DNA from: Chloroflexota bacterium
Lineage (GTDB): Bacteria > Chloroflexota > Chloroflexia > Thermomicrobiales > UBA6265
NCBI GenBank assembly: GCA_023415845.1
Contig: JAEZJB010000375.1
Location: 1-5,304 of the forward strand
DNA length: 5,304 nt
Direction: 5' to 3'
The position numbers and the translations under genes are program-made. Below, one piece after another: positions 1 through 4,984 of this stretch. Position 1 is the first letter of the stretch. Each line of letters opens with the position of its first letter. The notes beneath the pieces were generated by a model that saw only the letters and a program-made list of their open reading frames with translations, was not told where the DNA came from and made no database searches.

Positions 1-899
1 CGCTCGAACTGCGTCGGCACCGCGTCGAGATGGGAGGCGATCGCATCCCGGCCGTTCATCAGGTGCGACTCGGTCTTGACCGCGATCCCCAGGACGATTG
101 TGACCGCCGCCGCTCCGGTGAACGTCACTGCCGCCGCTTCCGGGTCAGGCGCCGCAACCTCTCCTCCCTGGCTGAATACCCGCATTTCGGTCGCGAACGA
201 AATCCCCTCGTTGAACAGGCCGAAGAGTCCCGCGCGATGTGCTCGTGACCAGGAAGTAAGCGTGATCTCGTCGTCGTTGAACCATTCCTGCCGCACCTTC
301 GGTGTGACCGCTCCTCCGGCTCCGATAGCGACTGGCTCACCCGTCGCCGGTTCGTCATCGGACAGGCGCCGCGACAGTCTCACCCGCCCGTTCAGTCCTT
401 CTGGGTCGGTTGTCTGCAGGTTGATCACCAATGCGTTGTGATCGGCCGATACAAATGCCAGTCTCCGCCACACTTGCCCGCGAGCTTCCCACGTTGTCGC
501 GCTGACTCCCGAGATCAGGTCGAGTTCACGCTCGTAGGAGTCGAGGTCGTCCTCGTCCGGCATGTCGTCGAGGTCGATGATCATGTCCCCCACCGGCTGG
601 TAGGGCATGATCCGCCGTTCGTGACCGCCAAGAATAGCTTCGGCCAACCGCGCCCCTTCCTCCATGTTGCCGGCAAAGAACGCGTCGCGGATGCTCGATA
701 GCTGGTCGGCCACATCCGGCACGGTGCGGTTTCGCGTGGTTCCTCGCCACAGCCGCTCATGGTTGAGCCCAATGCGTTCGTGCGCGATCCCGCCAAAGAC
801 CATGCCGCCAATCTGCCCGTTCCCGATCGGAAACGCGGCAAGCCATTCCGAGGCGGGGATGTCATTCCAGAGTCGGGTTGTCGTCGGGTCGGCAGGCAC
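1..899 (-). CDS. Glycoside hydrolase family 95 (alpha-L-fucosidase type), N-terminal part; runs off the left edge
   Basis: This is an open frame of 299 codons with no stop, beginning at a GTG (897-899) that has AGGAG eight bases upstream. An in-frame stop lies further upstream at 972-974, so little room exists for a longer N-terminus. The protein shows the GH95 N-terminal beta-sandwich pattern. Residues 11-36 hold a tryptophan-rich opening and the motif FPIGNGQIGGMVFGG, followed by ERIGLNHERLWRG at 41-53. Next come YQPVGDMIIDL at 100-110 and YERELDLISGV at 122-132, and a closing strand region near 257-275. GH95 enzymes are inverting alpha-L-fucosidases, with some alpha-L-galactosidases. They are usually about 750-800 residues, so the catalytic alpha-barrel and its acidic residues lie outside the window and activity cannot be judged. 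No signal peptide is visible, which suggests a cytoplasmic enzyme acting on imported oligosaccharide. It is transcribed divergently from the ABC importer. The family call is fairly sure; the exact sugar is not. Confidence 0.85.
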   Translation of the reverse strand, partial: MPADPTTTRLWNDIPASEWLAAFPIGNGQIGGMVFGGIAHERIGLNHERLWRGTTRNRTVPDVADQLSSIRDAFFAGNMEEGARLAEAILGGHERRIMPYQPVGDMIIDLDDMPDEDDLDSYERELDLISGVSATTWEARGQVWRRLAFVSADHNALVINLQTTDPEGLNGRVRLSRRLSDDEPATGEPVAIGAGGAVTPKVRQEWFNDDEITLTSWSRAHRAGLFGLFNEGISFATEMRVFSQGGEVAAPDPEAAAVTFTGAAAVTIVLGIAVKTESHLMNGRDAIASHLDAVPTQFE

Positions 900-907
900 G
901 AAGGGTA

Positions 908-912
908 CTCCT
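908..912 (-). promoter_or_regulatory. Ribosome binding site for the GH95 gene
   Basis: AGGAG on the minus strand lies eight bases before the GTG at 897-899. It decides the start, because no ATG lies between it and the first GH95 motif. Confidence 0.75.
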
Positions 913-1055
913 GAGTCAGGCGAATCAGCTTTGCCGACAGTATCCCGGAGGACCGGCCCGTTGGCGACCGATCAACTGTGAACAGAGGGAGTGCTTCGAG
1001 CGGATTCCCGCGCCGTCACGAATCCACGCCGCAGTCGCCTCGGGCAATTGCTCTC

Positions 1056-1083
1056 TTGACGACAGTTCTCCGCATGCTACGCT
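1056..1083 (+). promoter_or_regulatory. Putative sigma70-type promoter for the ABC transporter genes
   Basis: TTGACG (1056-1061) matches the -35 consensus at five of six bases. After a 16-base spacer comes TACGCT (1078-1083), a weak -10 with the key T, A and final T, preceded by TGC, giving an extended -10 (TGnTAnnnT). Transcription would start near 1090 and leave a leader of about 200 nt before the binding-protein start. This is the best promoter match seen in the intergenic region. It is sequence evidence only. Confidence 0.5.
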
Positions 1084-1114
1084 TGACCCATATCCACCAA
1101 TTCATCGTCGCAAG

Positions 1115-1151
1115 GGTGTCTGGCCCACGGGGCCCTCACGCTGGCGACACC
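1115..1151 (+). repeat. Nested inverted repeat in the leader
   Basis: GGTGTC (1115-1120) pairs exactly with GACACC (1146-1151). Inside it, GGCCC (1122-1126) pairs with GGGCC (1130-1134) across a three-base loop. It would lie shortly after the predicted transcription start, so it could form a 5' stem-loop that stabilises the mRNA. No known riboswitch pattern was recognised. Short GC-rich pairings like this also arise by chance in such DNA. Confidence 0.35.
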
Positions 1152-1252
1152 ACCAGCCGATGGTCGGCCGGTGTGCGTTCTTCCTGAAGGAGGCCCGAAT
1201 TGCCTTCTGCTGGGATCACTGGATTCGCCGGTGATGGTTGGCACGAAGCGCA

Positions 1253-1266
1253 ATCTGGGCCCAGAT
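1253..1266. promoter_or_regulatory. Perfect 14-bp palindrome, possible operator
   Basis: ATCTGGGCCCAGAT reads identically on both strands. It lies 14 bases upstream of the binding protein's Shine-Dalgarno sequence and about 170 bases after the predicted -10. Sugar-transport genes are often controlled by dimeric repressors that bind palindromes. This one has a central GC step rather than the central CG usual for LacI-family operators, so the regulator type is open. A role as an mRNA structure near the ribosome site is equally possible. Confidence 0.35.
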
Positions 1267-1280
1267 GGCTGGTTTTCGCC

Positions 1281-1287
1281 AGGAGGT
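1281..1287 (+). promoter_or_regulatory. Ribosome binding site of the sugar-binding protein gene
   Basis: AGGAGGT is a near-perfect Shine-Dalgarno sequence. It lies five bases (counted from AGGAGG) before the ATG at 1292. This settles the start against the in-frame TTG at 1238 and the in-frame ATG at 1340, neither of which has a comparable site. Confidence 0.8.
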
Positions 1288-1291
1288 CAGG

Positions 1292-2722
1292 ATGTCGAGC
1301 AAGCGTCGATCTTCCGGGGTCCCCGTTTTTCAGTCGAGCATGTCCCGTCGCACCATGATGCGCGGGGCCGCAGGTGCGGGGCTCGGCCTGGCCGGAGTTT
1401 CCCGGCTCGGTTCCAGTGTGCTCGCTCAGGATGAGATTCCTCGCGAACCATCCAGCGCCACCGTCGACGGCACCCTCCAGGTGCTGCAGAAGATCGACTT
1501 CCATCCCGACCATAACCAGTTCATCAAGGACGAGATCAGGGCCTACGCCGATCTCAACGGTTGGCAGGTCGAGATCAGCGAAGTCGGAAGCCTCAACGCG
1601 GGCGAGGTTGCCCAGCGCCTCGTTGCCGGTGTCCAGGCCGGGAATGCGCCCGACCTCTATTTCGACAACATCCCGGCCATGCGTCAGTACCAGGATCTCG
1701 GTATCCTCGCCGAAGTGACTGACCTGACGAACGAGATGATCGAGCTCTACGGCGAAACCACCCCCGCCATGATCAACAATGGCTTCTTCAACGATGCCTG
1801 GTGGGGTGTTCCCTGGTTCACCCGCATTGATGGCTGGTGGTCCCGCCGTGACATCTTCGAGCCGGCCGGGATCGACATGACGACTCTGACCACGATGGAC
1901 GAGCGTCGCCAGGCAGCGCTCGATGTCTCCGATCCTGCCAACAACATGTTCGGCTGGGGCGTGACCGTGAATCGGTCCACCGATGCCCGCTCTCTCGTCC
2001 AGAACACGCTCTTCCATTTCGGCAGCACCCTCCAGGACGAGAGCGGCGACTACGTTGCCTTCAACTCGCCCGAGTCGGTAGCGGCCCTCGAGTGGATCGC
2101 GGAAACCTACAGCGATGAGAAGTGGGCGCCGATGCTGCCGACCGGCTGGGCTGCCTGGACCGACACCGGTAACAACGAGGCGTTCCTCGCCGGTATCCTC
2201 GCCCTCACCCAGAATGCCGGCACCATGTATGCCAAGGCAGTCCTGGACGAGGTTCCCTTTGCCGACCAGATCGACTATTTGCCCAACGCCCTCCGTCTCT
2301 CCGACGGTCATCCCACCGATATGCTGGGCGGCGTGATGTTGCACCCAATCGAGGGCTCCAAAAACGTCGAAGCCACCCACGATCTCATCCGCCACCTCGT
2401 CTCCGAACCGGTTCAGCAGCGCATCTGGACAATCTCCCGCGCCTACGCCGTTCCTGCCTATCTCAGCGGCTGGGACGATCCGATCATCACCGAAAACGCG
2501 AATGCGTCTCGCGCTCGATCTGCCACTTACGACAACACCGAGTTCACCGGCCTTCGCTGGCCTGGTCCGCCGTCCGTGGCGGTCGACGCCGTTGGCGGTG
2601 GCTTCGACCAGGTCGACATGGTGGCCGAAGTCCTGCAGGGGCGCTCCGCAGCCGAAGTTGTCGAGGACTACCACAACCGCTGGGTTGAGATCTGGCGCGA
2701 CTACGGTCTGCCTGGCGAGTAG
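1292..2722 (+). CDS. ABC sugar-importer substrate-binding protein (family 1, Tat-type signal)
   Basis: This 476-residue protein is the extracytoplasmic binding component of a carbohydrate (CUT1-type) ABC importer. It opens with a Tat-like signal peptide: SRRTMM with twin arginines at 19-20, a hydrophobic Gly/Ala/Leu stretch at 24-36, and a probable cleavage after VLA at 45. The mature part shows the family 1 binding-protein pattern. AQRLVAGVQAGNAPDLYF (107-124) and the GWWSRRDIFEPAGID hinge-like segment (181-195) are followed by FNSPESVAALEWI (257-269). EAFLAGILALTQNAG (296-310) is the region that in relatives lines the ligand cleft. The mature protein is rich in Trp (e.g. 170-171, 175, 182-183), as expected for stacking on sugar rings. 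I see no cysteine, hence no lipobox, so membrane anchoring is not apparent. The permease gene follows after 82 bp on the same strand. The substrate is unknown; the divergent GH95 gene hints at a fucosylated oligosaccharide. Confidence 0.9.
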   Translation: MSSKRRSSGVPVFQSSMSRRTMMRGAAGAGLGLAGVSRLGSSVLAQDEIPREPSSATVDGTLQVLQKIDFHPDHNQFIKDEIRAYADLNGWQVEISEVGSLNAGEVAQRLVAGVQAGNAPDLYFDNIPAMRQYQDLGILAEVTDLTNEMIELYGETTPAMINNGFFNDAWWGVPWFTRIDGWWSRRDIFEPAGIDMTTLTTMDERRQAALDVSDPANNMFGWGVTVNRSTDARSLVQNTLFHFGSTLQDESGDYVAFNSPESVAALEWIAETYSDEKWAPMLPTGWAAWTDTGNNEAFLAGILALTQNAGTMYAKAVLDEVPFADQIDYLPNALRLSDGHPTDMLGGVMLHPIEGSKNVEATHDLIRHLVSEPVQQRIWTISRAYAVPAYLSGWDDPIITENANASRARSATYDNTEFTGLRWPGPPSVAVDAVGGGFDQVDMVAEVLQGRSAAEVVEDYHNRWVEIWRDYGLPGE

Positions 2723-2758
2723 GTAGCAGGCATCGGCGTTCAGGCATATGTGATCTGT

Positions 2759-2786
2759 GCCCGGGGTGCCGTCAGGCACCCCGGGC
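2759..2786 (+). promoter_or_regulatory. Intercistronic stem-loop between binding protein and permease
   Basis: GCCCGGGGTGCC (2759-2770) and GGCACCCCGGGC (2775-2786) form a perfect 12-bp stem closed by the tetraloop GTCA. No run of T follows; the next bases lead straight to the permease ribosome site at 2793. The absence of a U-tract argues against a full intrinsic terminator. In ABC-importer operons, hairpins between the binding-protein and permease genes are known to protect the upstream mRNA end and lower permease expression (malE-malF is the classic case). That role is inferred here from position and structure. Confidence 0.75.
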
Positions 2787-2792
2787 CGCTCC

Positions 2793-2797
2793 GAGGT
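2793..2797 (+). promoter_or_regulatory. Ribosome binding site of the fused permease gene
   Basis: GAGGT lies just after the intercistronic hairpin and eight bases before the ATG at 2805. This favours the ATG over the in-frame GTG at 2757, whose first codons would be buried inside the hairpin. Confidence 0.6.
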
Positions 2798-2804
2798 TTC
2801 TCCC

Positions 2805-4787
2805 ATGGCCGTTCAGTCCGCTCAGCAAGGGACGGTAAAACCAGCCGCCGACATTCCATCATCGAGTAGCTTCTGGCGACAGTCGAAGCGGATCCTCGGT
2901 CGAGACTGGCAGGTGGGTTTCCTGTTCGTTGCCCCCACGGTCATCCTGCTGTTCGGATTGATCGGCTACCCGCTCTTCGACGCGCTCCGCATGAGCTTCT
3001 ACAACGTGACGGGTGTCACCAATCGAGGGTTTGTCGGCCTCGATAACTACGAGCGGCTCTGGAGCGATGCCCGCTTCCGCGATTCTGTCGCCAACACCGT
3101 CAAATTCGCCGTCTACTCGGTGTTCTTCAAGTTCTGGTTGGGTCTTCTCGCGGCCTGCATTCTCAACCGCGCGAACCTGAAGTTCTCCAGTGTCTTTACC
3201 GGACTGGTGCTCTTGCCCTGGATCATCCCGGAAGTGGTCGCAGCCCTCACCTGGCGCGGCCTCTATGATCCGATCTTCGGCGGCCTGAATGTCCTGCTCA
3301 AGCAACTGGGCATCATCGATACCGGAATCGTCTGGCTCGGCGATTACAACCTGGCGCTACCGTCGGTCATCATCGTCAACGTCTGGAAGGGAATCCCCTT
3401 CTTCACCATCCTGTTCCTTGCCGGCCTCAAGGCAATCGACAAGGAGCTGTATGATGCAGCCGCGGTCGACGGCGCCACCGGCTGGGACAGGTTCCGCGAC
3501 ATCACCCTGCCGGGGCTCCGCTACGTCATCGTCGTCGCCTGTCTCCTGTCACTCATCTGGACCCTTAACGCCTTCGGTCTCGTTTACCTGATGACGGGTG
3601 GTGGCCCCGGCGGTGCCACGCGCATTTTCTCCATCCTGTCCTACGAATATGCGCTGGGCCAGATGCGATACAGCATGGGCGTCGCCGTGGCGATGGCCAT
3701 CGTGCCCGCTCTCCTCGTCATCATCGTGATTCTCGGACGCTTCATGCGAGTCGATTCCGATCAGCCCAATGAGCAGCCCGGTGTCATGTCGCAGCTCGTC
3801 TCGGCAATCCTCTGGCCCATTGGCAAGCTGGGTGGTCTGATCGCGTGGATCATGGGCTGGATCGCTTTCCCCTTCGCCTGGGTGGCCACCAGGATCTCCG
3901 AGGCATTCCACTCGTGGTATGTGCGCGGTGACGACTCCCGGGAGCCCCGGTATCGGCGACTCACCAGCCGACTCGGCGATATCACCGCCGATGTGATCCT
4001 GGGTCTGCTGCTGCTCTACCTGCTCTTCCCCTTCTATTGGGTCATCATGACGTCCTTCAAGGGCGCCGAGCAGATTCGCACCATGCGCTCGCCGTTCTGG
4101 CCCGACCCCTGGACCACCGAGCATTACCGCTACATGCTCATGGAGTCGGAATTCCCCACCTGGTTCTGGAATACGGTACAGGTGGCAGTCGTGAGCACGG
4201 TGGTGTCCGTCTTCGTGGCGGCCTTTGGTGCCTACGCCATGGTCCGCCTCAAATGGCGTGGCGCTGGCTTCGTCCAGACAGCCATCCTCTTTGCCTATCT
4301 CATGCCTACCGTGCTGCTCTTCATCCCCCTCTATCAGATCTTCACCAACCTGCATCTCATCAACACCATCTATGCCCTCATGATTGCTTACCCGACATTT
4401 GGCCTACCGTTCGCCTGTTGGTTGCTCATGGGGTACTACCGCTCGATCCCGAAGGATCTGGAAGATGCCGCCCTCGTCGATGGTGCCAATCATTTCCAGT
4501 GCTTCATCAAGATCGTCTTGCCGCTGACGCTTCCCGCGCTCCTGGCGGTCGCCCTCTTCGCGATCACCAGTTCCTGGAACGAGTTCCTGCTGGCGTTCGT
4601 CCTTGTCTCGCCGGATTCGCAGCGCACACTTCCGGTTGGACTCGGCAATATGGTGATTGGCGATATCTTCCCCTTCGGCCAGATGTTCGCTGCCAGCATC
4701 ATGACGGCCATACCGGTCGCGGTCATTTACATGGTTGCCCAGAAGTACATGGTCGCCGGACTCACCGCTGGCTCGGTCAAGGGGTAG
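2805..4787 (+). CDS. Fused carbohydrate ABC-importer permease (MalF/UgpA-like plus MalG/UgpE-like in one chain)
   Basis: This is a 660-residue inner-membrane protein that joins both permease subunits of a CUT1-type sugar importer, which normally come as two proteins of about 290 residues each. Residues 33-316 form the first half, with six likely membrane helices near 36-58, 101-120, 131-151, 186-208, 239-263 and 291-312. Its EAA loop spans 214-236 (DAA, G223, I233, L235-P236). Residues 394-660 form the second half, with helices near 394-415, 453-478, 488-511, 520-542, 574-598 and 625-645. Its EAA loop spans 551-573 (DAA, G560, I570, L572-P573). The protein ends with VAGLTAGSVKG, typical of MalG-like subunits. 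Both EAA loops match the G-x9-I-x-LP spacing, so both ATPase docking sites look intact. The linker (about 317-393) carries an extra hydrophobic stretch at 331-363. The frame is continuous, and no internal ribosome site was seen before the second half. No ATPase gene lies in the window. Confidence 0.92.
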   Translation: MAVQSAQQGTVKPAADIPSSSSFWRQSKRILGRDWQVGFLFVAPTVILLFGLIGYPLFDALRMSFYNVTGVTNRGFVGLDNYERLWSDARFRDSVANTVKFAVYSVFFKFWLGLLAACILNRANLKFSSVFTGLVLLPWIIPEVVAALTWRGLYDPIFGGLNVLLKQLGIIDTGIVWLGDYNLALPSVIIVNVWKGIPFFTILFLAGLKAIDKELYDAAAVDGATGWDRFRDITLPGLRYVIVVACLLSLIWTLNAFGLVYLMTGGGPGGATRIFSILSYEYALGQMRYSMGVAVAMAIVPALLVIIVILGRFMRVDSDQPNEQPGVMSQLVSAILWPIGKLGGLIAWIMGWIAFPFAWVATRISEAFHSWYVRGDDSREPRYRRLTSRLGDITADVILGLLLLYLLFPFYWVIMTSFKGAEQIRTMRSPFWPDPWTTEHYRYMLMESEFPTWFWNTVQVAVVSTVVSVFVAAFGAYAMVRLKWRGAGFVQTAILFAYLMPTVLLFIPLYQIFTNLHLINTIYALMIAYPTFGLPFACWLLMGYYRSIPKDLEDAALVDGANHFQCFIKIVLPLTLPALLAVALFAITSSWNEFLLAFVLVSPDSQRTLPVGLGNMVIGDIFPFGQMFAASIMTAIPVAVIYMVAQKYMVAGLTAGSVKG

Positions 4788-4852
4788 GTGTCCTCTCGCG
4801 AGACCCTCATGGGGTTGCCAGCAGGGCTTTCCGGTTGGTCACGCTTCGGCTC

Positions 4853-4882
4853 CGAGGCTCTGCGCGCTCGCCCAGAGCCTCG
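4853..4882 (+). terminator. Hairpin downstream of the permease gene, probable terminator
   Basis: CGAGGCTCTG (4853-4862) and CAGAGCCTCG (4873-4882) form a perfect 10-bp stem with a 10-base loop, 65 bases after the permease stop. The downstream sequence is pyrimidine-rich but has no T-run, so this is not a textbook intrinsic terminator. It could end transcription weakly or protect the 3' end of the mRNA. A 10-bp palindrome, TCTCGCGAGA, lies nearer the stop at 4794-4803. Confidence 0.5.
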
Positions 4883-4910
4883 TGGCTGTCTCCGCCCTTG
4901 CGTCTCCTCG

Positions 4911-4916
4911 TAAAAT
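4911..4916 (+). promoter_or_regulatory. Possible -10 element for the downstream gene
   Basis: TAAAAT matches the -10 consensus at five of six bases and is the only AT-rich hexamer in this gap. It lies after the hairpin at 4853-4882 and would start transcription about 60 bases before the ATG at 4985. No clear -35 sits 16-18 bases upstream, so support is weak. Confidence 0.3.
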
Positions 4917-4974
4917 GAAAGGTGTCGAATCTGTCCGGTCGACCTTCTCCACATTCGCGCTCCGGGCAGTCAGC

Positions 4975-4979
4975 AAGGA
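4975..4979 (+). promoter_or_regulatory. Ribosome binding site of the last gene
   Basis: AAGGA lies five bases before the ATG at 4985. It supports that start over the in-frame TTG at 5069, which sits directly before the twin-arginine motif and has no such site. Confidence 0.6.
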
Positions 4980-4984
4980 TGTGA

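Larger units (their letters stand above)
900..1291. other. Divergent intergenic region (392 bp)
   Basis: This gap separates the leftward GH95 gene from the rightward binding-protein gene. On the plus strand it holds a promoter-like pair (1056-1083), then a leader of about 200 nt. The leader carries nested inverted repeats (1115-1151), an orphan strong Shine-Dalgarno sequence (1187-1193) and a perfect 14-bp palindrome (1253-1266). I found no convincing promoter for the GH95 gene. A GATACT-like hexamer near 939-944 on the minus strand lacks a -35 partner. No regulator gene lies in the gap. Confidence 0.8.

Noticed and set aside
76..441. Plus-strand open frame of 121 codons at the left end
   Set aside because: The opposite strand carries the GH95 frame with family motifs through this whole region. 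The plus frame is Ser/Pro/Arg-rich shadow sequence.
939..944. GATACT as a minus-strand -10 for the GH95 gene
   Set aside because: No -35-like hexamer lies at a suitable distance upstream on the minus strand.
1044..1051. GCAATTGC palindrome upstream of the promoter-like pair
   Set aside because: Only eight bases long and not extended by flanking symmetry; too short to call an operator.
1055..1088. Direct repeat of CTTGAC at 1055 and 1082
   Set aside because: Six bases is too short, and the second copy has no suitable -10 downstream, so it is probably chance.
1238..1291. Extended N-terminus of the binding protein from TTG at 1238
   Set aside because: A near-perfect ribosome site at 1281-1287 points to the ATG at 1292, and the extension has no ribosome site of its own.
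2757..2804. Extended N-terminus of the permease from GTG at 2757
   Set aside because: The first codons would fall inside the 12-bp hairpin, and the ribosome site at 2793-2797 serves the ATG at 2805.
1136..2806. A very long antisense open frame (556 codons) on the minus strand covering the whole binding-protein gene
   Set aside because: Its codons are exact reverse complements of the sense codons. The sense codons that would create antisense stops (TTA, CTA, TCA) are rare in this GC-rich gene. It has no ribosome site and no recognisable family pattern, while the sense frame matches a known family.
3549..4355. Antisense open frame of 268 codons within the permease gene
   Set aside because: It has the same codon-register explanation as the other antisense frame. 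Its translation is rich in His, Gly, Asp and Glu with no motif, and the permease on the other strand is unambiguous.
4037..4918. Shifted plus-strand frame of 293 codons inside the permease gene
   Set aside because: It overlaps the certain permease coding frame, has unusual His/Arg/Pro-rich composition and shows no family motif.
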